Positions 41,834 to 49,870 of a DNA stretch of 64,000 nucleotides are shown piece after piece. The notes beneath the pieces are model-generated. The model searched no databases. It had not been told where the DNA came from and saw only the letters and a list, made by a program, of their open reading frames with translations. Every line of letters begins with the position of its first letter. The stretch's first letter is position 1. Source of the stretch: Zoogloeaceae bacterium (GTDB lineage: Bacteria > Pseudomonadota > Gammaproteobacteria > Burkholderiales > Rhodocyclaceae). A program made the translations under genes and the position numbers. Where the stretch lies: NCBI GenBank assembly GCA_024235675.1, contig JACKLZ010000003.1, forward strand, positions 124,001-188,000, written 5' to 3'.

Positions 41834-42492
41834 GTGGGCTCCGACAAGGTGTAACCCACGCCGCGCAGGTTGCGGATCCAGCCGGCGCCGAGTTTTCGGC
41901 GCAGGGCATGGATATGCACCTCGATAGCGTTGCTCTCGACTTCTTCGCCCCAGCCATAGACGCGCTCTTCGAGTCGGGCGCGCGACAGCGGCTTGCCGTC
42001 TGCCTCGAACAAGGCTTCGAGCAGTGCGAACTCGCGCGCCGACAGCTTGACCGGCTGCGCATCCAGCATAACGGCATGGGCGGCCGGGTCGAGGACCAGC
42101 GCGCCAAGCTGCATCTGTGGTTCGGCGCCGCCGCGCTGCCGGCGCGCCAGCGCACGCACCCGGGCGGCCAACTCGTCCAGATCGAAGGGCTTGACCAGAT
42201 AGTCGTCGGCGCCGGCGTCGAGTCCGCGGATGCGGTCGCTGACAGCGTCGCGGGCGGTCAGCACCAGCACCGGCAGTGCGCTGCCCGAGGCGCGCAGATC
42301 GGTGAGTACCTGGATGCCGTCGCGCTTGGGCAGGCCCAGGTCCAGCACCAGCAGGTCGTAAGGGGTATCGTGCAGGGCCAGATCCGCGGCAACGCCGTCG
42401 CGGACCCAGTCGACCGCATGCCCGCCCTGGCGCAGGCCGCGCTGCACGCTGGTGCCGATCATCGCGTCGTCCTCGACCAGCAGGATTCTCAT
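41830..42492 (-). CDS. OmpR-family response regulator (QseB-like)
   Basis: A 220-residue regulator starting at MRILLVEDDAMIGTSV. The receiver phospho-acceptor is D51 in LLVLDLGLPKRDG, and VKPF carries the conserved Lys. The C-terminal winged helix ends in RRKLGAGWIRNLRGVGYTLSEP. It is translationally coupled to the kinase and divergent from the NPCAAK-repeat genes, which it could control. Confidence 0.95.
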   Translation of the reverse strand: MRILLVEDDAMIGTSVQRGLRQGGHAVDWVRDGVAADLALHDTPYDLLVLDLGLPKRDGIQVLTDLRASGSALPVLVLTARDAVSDRIRGLDAGADDYLVKPFDLDELAARVRALARRQRGGAEPQMQLGALVLDPAAHAVMLDAQPVKLSAREFALLEALFEADGKPLSRARLEERVYGWGEEVESNAIEVHIHALRRKLGAGWIRNLRGVGYTLSEPT

Positions 42493-42516
42493 CTCGCGCC
42501 TGTGTTCTGGGTTCAT

Positions 42517-42788
42517 TTGACCGGCCCGGGGCCGGGAAGATTAAGGAATATTGTAGCGGGTGAGCTGATGCCGGGGTCGTGACCCCATCCGCCGGGGGAT
42601 TGGGTGGTCGCCAACGCAATGCGCGGGGAGTGCCTTTGCCTGCCAGAAAATAAATACGGTGTTTAAGGCCCCGCGGGTGTAAGGAATCGGAGAGCACCCC
42701 GGTCTGTCAGGTAAGTCCGCTGTTTTGGCTGCGGACGAAAGCGGCACATACAAACCGCAAACCACACATTAGAGACCTGGAGATTCAC
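42517..42788. promoter_or_regulatory. divergent promoter region, two-component genes / NPCAAK gene
   Basis: A gene-free 272-base region between divergent units. GGAATC near 42686 followed by GGTCTG about 15 bases later resembles an ECF-sigma-type promoter, but the match is loose. CCTGGAGATTCAC provides the ribosome site for the ATG at 42789. Nothing else is recognised. Confidence 0.3.
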
Positions 42789-43061
42789 ATGACCAAGAAC
42801 CCGACCGCACGCAAGCTCGCCACCGCCTTTGTCGCCGCCGGCCTGATGGCTGTTGGCAGCATGGGCTACGCGACCTGCGCCCCGAAGAAAGGCGCCTGCT
42901 CGGCACAGCATCCGTGCGCTGCCAAAAAGAACCCGTGCGCCGCCAACCCCTGCGCCGCCAAGAACCCGTGCGCTGCGAAAAACCCGTGCGCCGCAGCCAA
43001 TCCGTGTGCGGCCAAGAATCCTTGCGCGGCGAAGAACCCCTGCGCCGCCAAGAAGATGTAA
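42789..43061 (+). CDS. secreted Cys-rich NPCAAK-repeat peptide
   Basis: A 90-residue protein with a signal peptide (KLATAFVAAGLMAVGSMGYA) cut near residue 28. The remaining 62 residues are almost entirely eight units of the form N/H-P-C-A-A-K, giving ten Cys in the mature part. Codon choice varies between repeats, so the pattern is kept at protein level rather than being a fresh slippage product. The regular Cys spacing of 4-7 residues suggests metal, thiol or heme-related chemistry in the periplasm. Such proteins occur in other betaproteobacteria without assigned function. It is followed by a terminator and then by a cytochrome carrying the same repeat. Confidence 0.85.
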   Translation: MTKNPTARKLATAFVAAGLMAVGSMGYATCAPKKGACSAQHPCAAKKNPCAANPCAAKNPCAAKNPCAAANPCAAKNPCAAKNPCAAKKM

Positions 43062-43067
43062 TCAAAC

Positions 43068-43108
43068 TGCCCGCCGTTTGCCGGTTCCGGCACGGCGGGC
43101 ATTTTCTT
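43068..43108 (+). terminator. Rho-independent terminator
   Basis: TGCCCGCCGT pairs with ACGGCGGGCA around an inner GCCGG-TT-CCGGC stem, followed by TTTTCTT. It lies six bases after the first NPCAAK gene. Confidence 0.85.
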
Positions 43109-43227
43109 GTGCCTGTCGAGTGTAAGAAAACACCGCGCCAAGGTGTCTGACTCACAGGGGCTGGCGGATCGGCCCGAAACCTGGGGGTGTCACCCCCCCA
43201 CGACCAGACAGAGAACGGGAGATTTTC

Positions 43228-43950
43228 ATGGCTCATGTATCCACACCCCACACCTTGGTCGCGGCCATGCTGGCCGCCGGCTTGATGGCGGCAGGCGGCG
43301 CCGCCCTGTCGGCTGGGCCGTGCAGTCCATGCAGTGCGCGCGACCGTAAAGGCAAGTCGGTTAAAAATCCCTGCGCCGCAAAGAATCCCTGCGCCGCCCG
43401 TAACCCCTGTGCGGCAAAGAACCCGTGTGCTGCCAATCCGTGTGCTGCCAATCCGTGTGCGGCCGCCGCAGCCCCCAATCCCTGTGCCGCCAAGGCACTC
43501 ACGCGCCCGGCTGGCTATACGCCGATGAAGGGCGACGCCAAGCGTGGCGAAGCGGTCTTCAAGGACACCAAACTGTCGACCAACGGCCTGTCCTGCAATA
43601 GCTGCCATACCGGCAATGCGGCCTATAACGCGAGCTTCGCGCAGCCGTATCCGCACCCGGTGCAGATGGCGACGGATTTCTACGCCATGAAGCAGATCCA
43701 CCTCGATGAGATGGTTCAGGTGTGCATGGTGCGTCCGATGGCCGCGCAGCCGCTGGACTGGAAGTCGCATGAGCTGGCGGATCTGGTGGCCTATGTGAAC
43801 GGAGTGCAAAAAGGCTATATGCCCAATCCGTGCGCCGCGAAGAATCCGTGTGCGGCAAATCCCTGCGCAGCCCGCAACCCGTGTGCCGCTGAAAATCCGT
43901 GCGCGGCAAAGAACCCCTGCGCCGCGAGGAATCCCGGTAGAGCATACTGA
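43228..43950 (+). CDS. cytochrome c with NPCAAK-repeat arms at both ends
   Basis: A 240-residue secreted protein with GGGAG before the ATG. The signal peptide ends near residue 29. Residues 47-89 hold six NPCAAK/R-type units, residues 95-200 form a monoheme cytochrome c domain with CNSCH at 123-127, and residues 204-236 hold six more units (NPCAAK, NPCAAR, NPCAAE). The domain GEAVFKDTKLSTNGLSCNSCHTGNAAYN and the helix KSHELADLVAYVNGVQKGY are typical class I cytochrome features. Sharing the repeat with the upstream peptide suggests that both work together, possibly in periplasmic electron or metal handling. The function is not established. Confidence 0.88.
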   Translation: MAHVSTPHTLVAAMLAAGLMAAGGAALSAGPCSPCSARDRKGKSVKNPCAAKNPCAARNPCAAKNPCAANPCAANPCAAAAAPNPCAAKALTRPAGYTPMKGDAKRGEAVFKDTKLSTNGLSCNSCHTGNAAYNASFAQPYPHPVQMATDFYAMKQIHLDEMVQVCMVRPMAAQPLDWKSHELADLVAYVNGVQKGYMPNPCAAKNPCAANPCAARNPCAAENPCAAKNPCAARNPGRAY

Positions 43951-44000
43951 GCTTGCCCCCGCCCGCTGTGGCCGCTATTGTCGGCATGATGGCGAACTGA

Positions 44001-44031
44001 AAAACGGGCGCCTGAGGGCGCCCGTGGTTTG
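44001..44031 (+). terminator. hairpin terminator after the cytochrome gene
   Basis: A nine-base perfect stem, ACGGGCGCC with GGCGCCCGT around TGAG, is followed by GGTTTGT. The T-run is weak, so termination may be incomplete. Confidence 0.5.
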
Positions 44032-44130
44032 TGGTGTCTGCCGCTTGCGCCATGCTGAGGGGCTTAGGCCGCGTTCAGCTGCGATGCGATCCGGTGCCTT
44101 GTGTGCACGCTTGCCCGAGGAGGGGCCGCC

Positions 44131-44862
44131 ATGTCTTTGACGCTTCGACTGGATGATTACCTGCCGGATCTGGCGGGGATTCCTCGTGCCCGACGGATGC
44201 AGATGCAGGCCGCTGCCCGTGAAATCGACGAGTGCTATCGCGTGTTGCGCAAGGGCGGTCTGAATGTGGTCGGCGAGGTCTTGCGCGGTGGTGGCGAGTT
44301 CGTCGAGCTGGCGCACTATCCGGCCGAGGATGTGTATGACCGCGACACCCACGGCCAGTATTACTATCACGCGCATCGCGGCGTCGATGCCGAGCACGGC
44401 CACTTCCATACCTTTGTGCGAGCCGGTGGTGTGCCGGACGGGCGCGTGCCGCTGGCGGTGCCGCACGCCAGCGAACCCCGCCCGTCCGGCGATGAGGCGA
44501 TCTGCCATCTGATCGCGGTGTCCATGGATGGCTGGGGCTATCCGTCGGGCTTGTTCACCACCAATCGCTGGGTGACGGACGAGTCCTGGTATGCCGCCGA
44601 TGACGCCATCGCGATCCTGCCGCACTTCGAGATCGATCATGCCTTTCCGTCCTGGCCGACCAACCGCTGGCTCACGGCCTTGCTGCATCTGTACGGCCCG
44701 CAGATCGAGGGCATGCTGCGTCATCGCGATGCGGTGATGGCCGATTGTCAGCGCGCCCGGCCGGGTGAGGATGTGTATGAGGATCGCAGCGTCGATGTGA
44801 TCGGCTATCTGCCGATTGCGGTCGACACCTTTGCCGAGGCGCTGATCGAGTCGCTGCGCTGA
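44131..44862 (+). CDS. His-rich conserved protein of unknown function
   Basis: A 243-residue soluble protein from the ATG at 44131, with GAGGAGG upstream. The N-terminal half is helical (RRMQMQAAAREIDECYRVL). The middle contains the histidine cluster QYYYHAHRGVDAEHGHFHTFVR, which could bind a metal, followed by ICHLIAVSMDGWGYPSGLFTTNRWVTDE. No signal peptide is present, so it is probably cytoplasmic. I believe it belongs to a conserved uncharacterised proteobacterial family but cannot name it with certainty. It lies next to the NPCAAK cytochrome and a cupredoxin-like gene. Confidence 0.75.
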   Translation: MSLTLRLDDYLPDLAGIPRARRMQMQAAAREIDECYRVLRKGGLNVVGEVLRGGGEFVELAHYPAEDVYDRDTHGQYYYHAHRGVDAEHGHFHTFVRAGGVPDGRVPLAVPHASEPRPSGDEAICHLIAVSMDGWGYPSGLFTTNRWVTDESWYAADDAIAILPHFEIDHAFPSWPTNRWLTALLHLYGPQIEGMLRHRDAVMADCQRARPGEDVYEDRSVDVIGYLPIAVDTFAEALIESLR

Positions 44863-44883
44863 GCATGCTGTTGCGGGCACAAC

Positions 44884-44911
44884 AAAACGGGCCGATCGAC
44901 GGCCCGTTTTT
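44884..44911. terminator. bidirectional Rho-independent terminator
   Basis: An 11-bp stem, AAAACGGGCCG with CGGCCCGTTTT, extends to five T residues and serves the two convergent genes on either side. Confidence 0.9.
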
Positions 44912-44928
44912 GCGTGTGGCCCAGGTGT

Positions 44929-45387
44929 TCAGCGCACCACCAGCTTGTAGTCGGGGGTGGGGTTCAGCGGGCAGGAATAGACATACTCGCCGGCCTTGAG
45001 TTCGATCTCGTAGTCCTGCGTCGTGCCGGTGACCAGACCGCCGCCGGACACGCTGGGCAACAGCGCGCGGGCCGCCAGACCATCGCCGCGCAGCCAGAAG
45101 CCGAGCTCATAGGGCACATTCTGGTTGCTGACGCGGAAGATGTAGCGGCCGGGCTTGAGCGTCAGCACCTTGGCTTCATTCAGGCGCTTGTCGCCGGTGT
45201 CGGCGTTGATCTTGCGGCAGTCGTCGGCAGTCTTGGGGGTGTAGCCGCGATTGACGTCATGTTCGCTCTCCAGAAACTGGCAGCCGACCTGACTCAGGTT
45301 GATGACGGTGGGTTCCGCGGCCGCCTGGGCAGTGCCCAGGCCGAGTACAAACAGGGCGGCGGCGACCGAAAGGCTGAGGGGCTTCAT
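44929..45387 (-). CDS. periplasmic cupredoxin-like protein
   Basis: A 152-residue secreted protein with a signal peptide ending at AQA near residue 22. The segment VLTLKPGRYIFRVSNQNVPYELGFWLRGDG and the final EYVYSCPLNPTPDYKLVV have the cupredoxin strand pattern. The usual C-x-H-x-M copper loop is not standard: a Cys is present, but the following His and Met are replaced. Two more Cys (C36, C57) may form a disulfide. It may bind copper atypically or not at all. It converges on the His-rich gene and shares its terminator. Confidence 0.75.
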   Translation of the reverse strand: MKPLSLSVAAALFVLGLGTAQAAAEPTVINLSQVGCQFLESEHDVNRGYTPKTADDCRKINADTGDKRLNEAKVLTLKPGRYIFRVSNQNVPYELGFWLRGDGLAARALLPSVSGGGLVTGTTQDYEIELKAGEYVYSCPLNPTPDYKLVVR

Positions 45388-45526
45388 GGCGGGTTCTCCT
45401 GAACATCGGGCAGACCGGGCTGCCGGGTTGATGGTGCGTCCGTTCAGAACGCTGTCAGGGAGGTAGACCCGATTGGCGGGAGAATGCTTACGGCGGGCGC
45501 GAAAAACAGGGCCTTGGTGCGCGCGC

Positions 45527-45922
45527 TTATCTAGCCGAGATGATCGCGGTGCACTGGTTCAGCATGAGCCAGTGGGTGGCTTTGTCGGCGTCGGTGAACA
45601 GGCGGATATCGAAGCCGGCGTTGCGGACGGCGGTTTCAAGAAAGTCCTGCGATCGATCGTCGGCGTCGATCAGGACGGCGAAGCTCGCGGCGCGGTTGAC
45701 GCCAAGGGTGCGTAATTCTTCGTGCGCAAACTGGTAGTTGCGGAATACCGACTCGACATTGCGGGTGCCGCGCACATCGAACAGGAAGCGTTGCGTGTGG
45801 CAGGCGTCGCCAAAGGCGCTGGCCTCGATCGCCGCCTGCTGCATCAACGCCAGCGTGATCGCGTCATTGACGCGGCAAAGAACGAATTGACCGCACTCTG
45901 ACAGGGAAATGGTAAAGCCCAT
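45527..45922 (-). CDS. STAS/SpoIIAA-like small protein
   Basis: A 131-residue protein from the ATG at 45922, with AGGAGA upstream. The pattern CRVNDAITLALMQQAAIEA, then QRFLFDVRGTRNVESVFRNYQFAHEELRTLGV, then FAVLIDADD suggests an alternating beta-alpha fold like STAS or SpoIIAA proteins. No catalytic residues are recognised. It is divergent from the EAL-HDOD signalling gene. Confidence 0.6.
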   Translation of the reverse strand: MGFTISLSECGQFVLCRVNDAITLALMQQAAIEASAFGDACHTQRFLFDVRGTRNVESVFRNYQFAHEELRTLGVNRAASFAVLIDADDRSQDFLETAVRNAGFDIRLFTDADKATHWLMLNQCTAIISAR

Positions 45923-46166
45923 GTGTTCTCCTGACGCGCACGCCGGATAAGGAAGTCGATGTTGGTATCGTTCGATATGCGTGCGCTTCATGCTATTGAC
46001 GGTAGCGTGCATGGCCGGATCCGGCTAGGGCATGACACAAGCTATGACGACCCGGCGCCAGACGGCGGGTCGGGCGCCATGGGTATGCCAGGGGGCTTCA
46101 GTTTGCGGTGCCCGCGGCCGTAAAGCGTGTAGTCACCATGTTGAACACCGAGGGAAGGGCATTGCC

Positions 46167-47537
46167 GTGGGCTGGTTGAGGCGATTCTTGGGCGGCGCTG
46201 AGCAGTCAACATCGCTGCGGCCGGCCGCGCCGGAAGCGCGGGTGCAGACCGTGCCTGAGCAGGCTGTTGATGCCCGGGCGCCGGTCGACGTTCCGCCGGG
46301 GTTGTCTGCGCAGGCCGCTGGCGTGCTGGTGTGGGAGGCGGTGGTGGGTGAGCGGTCGCAGCCGCTGGGCTATCGCTTCTTCCTGTCGGAGGCGGCCACA
46401 TTGCGCGTGCGCGGTGGTGCCCGGGTCAGGCAGTTTCTGGATGCCATGCTGGTCAGCCATGTCGCGGCGATTTCGCCGACCTGGCGCAGTCACCGTCAGA
46501 TTTTCCTGCGTCTGGATGCCGAGGCCCTCGATCCGACCGCGCTGGCGCAGCTCGGCGGCGCGGGCGTACACCTGATTCTGGATGCCGACGCGCGCGGCGA
46601 ACCCGCCTCCGAGGCGAGCGTCGCGGCGCTCAAGCAGTTGCGTACGGCGGGCTTCCGGGTCTTGCTGCTGGCCTGTGACAGCGCGCCCTGGCTGGCATCG
46701 CTGGCGCCGCATGCGAGCGGCTTCGCGATCAGCCTGGGGGGCCAGTCGCTCGATGGGGTGGAACAGTTTGTGGCCGGCTTGAAGAACACCTATCCGGGCC
46801 TGCCGTGGTGTGCGCTGGATGTGCCGACGGTTGATCACCTGGCGCTGCCGCATCGACTCGGCTGCACGGCTGTCACCGGCCCCTTCGTGAGCGAGCGGGC
46901 GCCCAATCTGGGCGGGCGCTTCTCGCCCGACGGGCTACGGGTGGCGTCCTTGCTCAGCAAGCTGCGTCAGGGCGCCGAAATCCGCGAAATGGCCGGCGTG
47001 CTCAAGCAGGACGTGGCTTTGTCTTACCGCCTGCTGCGCTATGTGAATGCCGCCGCCTGGGGGCTGGTCAATCCGATCAGCTCCATCGAACAGGCCATGC
47101 TCATGCTCGGGCGCCGCCCGCTGTATCGCTGGCTGATGCTCCTGCTGCTGGCCGGTGCGCCCAAGGCCGAGCTGACCGAAGTGCGCGGCGAAGCCACGCT
47201 GGTGCGCGCGCGCTTCATGGAGCTGCTCGGCGCCAGTTTGAGCGTGCCGCAGCGCGACGAACTCTTTGTGCTCGGCATGTTGTCGCTGCTCGACACCGTC
47301 TTGCAGGTGCCGGCCACCCGCGTGCTCGACACCCTGCCCATGAGCGACACCATTCGCGCGGCCTTGGCCGGCACCGGGGCCGACAACCCCTACGGCCCGT
47401 ATCTGATGCTGGCCCGCGCCTGGGACCGCGGCGACACGGCGGCCATCCATGCCGCTTGCGAGCGGATCGGCATGCCTCCCGAAGAGGCCAGTCGCCTGCA
47501 TCTGCAAGCCTTTGACTGGGTGCTCAACGGCAAGTGA
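46167..47537 (+). CDS. EAL-like/HDOD signalling protein (YuxH type)
   Basis: A 456-residue protein from the GTG at 46167, which has GAAGGG upstream. Residues about 50-240 resemble an EAL domain (VLVWEAVVGERSQPLGYRFFLS), but no E-x-L catalytic motif is present, so c-di-GMP hydrolysis is unlikely. Residues about 260-430 form an HDOD domain (LLSKLRQGAEIREMAGVLKQDVALSYRLLRYVNAAAWGL, SSIEQAMLMLGRRPLYRW). The combination is the YuxH-type signalling scaffold, often linked to motility or c-di-GMP networks. Confidence 0.88.
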   Translation: MGWLRRFLGGAEQSTSLRPAAPEARVQTVPEQAVDARAPVDVPPGLSAQAAGVLVWEAVVGERSQPLGYRFFLSEAATLRVRGGARVRQFLDAMLVSHVAAISPTWRSHRQIFLRLDAEALDPTALAQLGGAGVHLILDADARGEPASEASVAALKQLRTAGFRVLLLACDSAPWLASLAPHASGFAISLGGQSLDGVEQFVAGLKNTYPGLPWCALDVPTVDHLALPHRLGCTAVTGPFVSERAPNLGGRFSPDGLRVASLLSKLRQGAEIREMAGVLKQDVALSYRLLRYVNAAAWGLVNPISSIEQAMLMLGRRPLYRWLMLLLLAGAPKAELTEVRGEATLVRARFMELLGASLSVPQRDELFVLGMLSLLDTVLQVPATRVLDTLPMSDTIRAALAGTGADNPYGPYLMLARAWDRGDTAAIHAACERIGMPPEEASRLHLQAFDWVLNGK

Positions 47538-47558
47538 GCGTGCCCGCTCAGCCGCCGC

Positions 47559-47816
47559 TCAGCCGCCACTGAGCGCCTGCACGAACAGCACCTCGTCGAC
47601 GCCATCGAGGGCATGTGCGAGCGAGAAGATCTGCACGCCCCCGATGAAGCAGCGCATGTGGCGCCGGATCTGTCCCTGCTCGTCCACCATGCGAAAGCGG
47701 ATGCCCGGAAACTGGCGGTCCAGGTCGTCCAGCAGCGCGCCCAGCGTGTCGCCGCTGGCCTCGACCCGTGGCGCGTGGGTGTAGTCGTGCAGCGGGGAGG
47801 GGATGAGGACGTGCAT
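47559..47816 (-). CDS. MoaD/ThiS-family sulfur-carrier-like protein
   Basis: An 85-residue ubiquitin-like protein with the characteristic C-terminal Gly-Gly (QALSGG) used to carry activated sulfur or form a conjugate. The centre, GALLDDLDRQFPGIRFRMVDEQGQIRRHMRCFIGGVQI, matches MoaD/ThiS. Its ATG directly follows the stop of the propeller-protein gene, so both are coupled. No molybdenum-cofactor or thiamine genes are near, so its role may be specific to the partner protein. Confidence 0.85.
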   Translation of the reverse strand: MHVLIPSPLHDYTHAPRVEASGDTLGALLDDLDRQFPGIRFRMVDEQGQIRRHMRCFIGGVQIFSLAHALDGVDEVLFVQALSGG

Positions 47817-48950
47817 TCAGGGGCTCGGGTAGCCGATCTCGACGGCGTAGATTTCGGGCAGGTGGCGCGCCAGGCACTGCCAGCTGTCGCCTTCGTCGGC
47901 ACTGGCCCAGACCTCGCCGCTGGTGGTGCCGAAGTAGAGCCCCAGTGCGGCTTCGGTGTCGGCGCACATGGCCTGGCGTTTGACCGTCCACCACGCCTGC
48001 TCGGTGGGCAGGCCGTGATCCTGCCGCTGCCAGCGGTTGCCGCCATCGCGGCTGCGATACGCCGCCGGCCGGCCGTCCGGGCTGGTGCGCGGCCACACGT
48101 CGTCGCCATTCATGGGGAAGACCCACAGCGTGTCCGGATCGCGCGGGTGCAGCACCAGCGGAAAGCCGATGTCGCCCACGTCCTCGGGCATGCTGTCGCC
48201 GATGCGTTGCCAGGTGGTGGCCGGCCGGTCGAGCCGGTAGATGCCGCAATGGTTCTGCTGGTAGAGCCGGTCGGGCAGCGTGGGGCACAGGCGCACGCAG
48301 TGCGGATCGTGGAAGCCGGGTGAGCTGCGGTCGAAGCCCTCGACCACATCGAGGCCGTCGATCAACGGCGCAAAGCTGCGCCCGCCGTCGGTGGATTCGT
48401 GAACCCCGCCGCCCGACATGGCGATGTACAGGTGTGATGGGTCACGCGGGTCGATCTGAATCGAGTGCAGCTTCGGCCCGTCTGGCGTGCCGTCCTGCTC
48501 GCCACCCATCCATTCGCGGTATTGCGGATCATCGTTGAGGCAGGAGAAGGGCGCCCAGGTGTTGCCGCCGTCTGCGGAGCGAAACAGCCCCTGCGGCGAG
48601 GTGCCGGCGTACCACACCTCGGGCTCGCTGGCCGGGCCGGGTTCGAGCCAGAAGGTGTGCTTGACGCTGCGCCCGCTGCCGTCGGCGGTGGTGGCAAAGG
48701 CGGGCGGCTGGGCAGCTTCCTGCCAAGTGGCGCCGAGGTCGGTGGAGCGGAACATTGTCGGGCCGAGGTGGCCCGTCGAGGCCGCCGCCAGCAGCGTACG
48801 ACCGTCACGCGGGTCGAGCACCAGATGGTTGATGATCTGGCCAAGAAAATGCGGGCCGTCGAGGCGCCACTGCTGGCGCTCGGCATCGCCGTGCAGAAGC
48901 CACGCGCCTTTGCGGGTGGCGATCAGTAGAACGGGTTGGGTGCTTGCCAT
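47817..48950 (-). CDS. BNR-repeat beta-propeller protein
   Basis: A 377-residue propeller with repeated Asp-box/BNR motifs (FRSTDLGATWQEA, FRSADGGNTWAPF, ESTDGGRSFAPL, YRSRDGGNRWQRQ, WASADEGDSWQCL). The fold is like sialidases and photosystem-assembly propellers, but there are no clear sialidase catalytic residues. No signal peptide is seen. AAGGAG precedes the start. It is cotranscribed with a MoaD/ThiS-like protein, an association known from other bacteria without a clear function. Confidence 0.88.
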   Translation of the reverse strand: MASTQPVLLIATRKGAWLLHGDAERQQWRLDGPHFLGQIINHLVLDPRDGRTLLAAASTGHLGPTMFRSTDLGATWQEAAQPPAFATTADGSGRSVKHTFWLEPGPASEPEVWYAGTSPQGLFRSADGGNTWAPFSCLNDDPQYREWMGGEQDGTPDGPKLHSIQIDPRDPSHLYIAMSGGGVHESTDGGRSFAPLIDGLDVVEGFDRSSPGFHDPHCVRLCPTLPDRLYQQNHCGIYRLDRPATTWQRIGDSMPEDVGDIGFPLVLHPRDPDTLWVFPMNGDDVWPRTSPDGRPAAYRSRDGGNRWQRQDHGLPTEQAWWTVKRQAMCADTEAALGLYFGTTSGEVWASADEGDSWQCLARHLPEIYAVEIGYPSP

Positions 48951-49171
48951 GGAGATCTCCTTGTCCGGGGTGGCGACGCGGTGCCGTCATCTCTTAGTCG
49001 TTGGCGCGGGTGCCTTTTCGACAGCACGCCGACCCCGAACTTCAGCATAGGTGGCAGCGCCATGGCGTCAAATGCGACGTGGTGGAGGGGCGGGCGAGGC
49101 TGATCGGATAAAACCGTGTGGCATTGCTGTAAATGCTAAACGTATAATTATGGCTTTTTTCGGAGTGCGCG

Positions 49172-49828
49172 ATGGCTGCGACGTCAAACGCGTCTGGCGG
49201 TGTCCGGCTGGTGGTCTTGCTGGTTCTGCTGGGAATCTCGATGTTCCTGCTGGTGAACAAGAATCTGTTTCTGGACAATGTGGCGAGCTGGCGGCGGGGT
49301 ACGGCGACGTTCTCGCTCGACTTGAACACCTTATCGGGCGACTTGACCGAGGCGGGCGTGCTGCGTCGATTCCCCGAGCTGGAACTGCGCTGCCAGGCCG
49401 CGCCCGCTGACATTCAGAACCTGGGCGACCGGGTCTGCTACAACTACGCGAAACGTTTCGATGGCTACGGCGCGCACTTTGTTGCCTTCTTTTTGCGCGA
49501 GGGCAGACTGTCGAGCATGAAGGTTGATGTGCCGTGGTGGTGGCATGCCGCCATGGAGAAGCGCTTGATCGAGCGCTATGGCCAGCCGACCGGACGCCAG
49601 GTGTTACCGTCGGGCGACCAGCGTCTTGAGGGCTGGCAGCTCGCGCAGGGTTCGGTGTTCTATAACCGCGACCCGGATCTGAATCCGCTGCAGTGGAATT
49701 CCGTGTTCTGGATGAGCGACCGGCAGATCGAGCAAATCGGCGGGAGCTTTGTTCAGGGCGCGAGCGAGCCCAATGCCACCCGCGCGCAGATGCTCCGCTG
49801 GCTGCTCGGCAAGCTGATTCATTCCTGA
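49172..49828 (+). CDS. membrane-anchored periplasmic protein, hypothetical
   Basis: A 218-residue protein with GGAG before the ATG. One N-terminal membrane helix (VRLVVLLVLLGISMFLLV) is followed by a periplasmic domain with two Cys (ELRCQAAP, DRVCYNYAK) that may form a disulfide. The domain contains FFLREGRLSSMKVDVPWW and RYGQPTG. No family is recognised. Its stop lies in the left arm of a strong terminator hairpin. Confidence 0.75.
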   Translation: MAATSNASGGVRLVVLLVLLGISMFLLVNKNLFLDNVASWRRGTATFSLDLNTLSGDLTEAGVLRRFPELELRCQAAPADIQNLGDRVCYNYAKRFDGYGAHFVAFFLREGRLSSMKVDVPWWWHAAMEKRLIERYGQPTGRQVLPSGDQRLEGWQLAQGSVFYNRDPDLNPLQWNSVFWMSDRQIEQIGGSFVQGASEPNATRAQMLRWLLGKLIHS

Positions 49829-49861
49829 TTGCATCCGGGCAGTGCTTGCCCGGATGCAATC
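49827..49861. terminator. 15-bp perfect hairpin between convergent genes
   Basis: GATTGCATCCGGGCA pairs perfectly with TGCCCGGATGCAATC around GTGCT. It begins at the stop codon of the upstream gene and ends ten bases before the stop of the large dehydrogenase on the other strand. It probably protects or ends both transcripts. No long T-run follows. Confidence 0.7.
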
Positions 49862-49870
49862 AGGCGCGGT

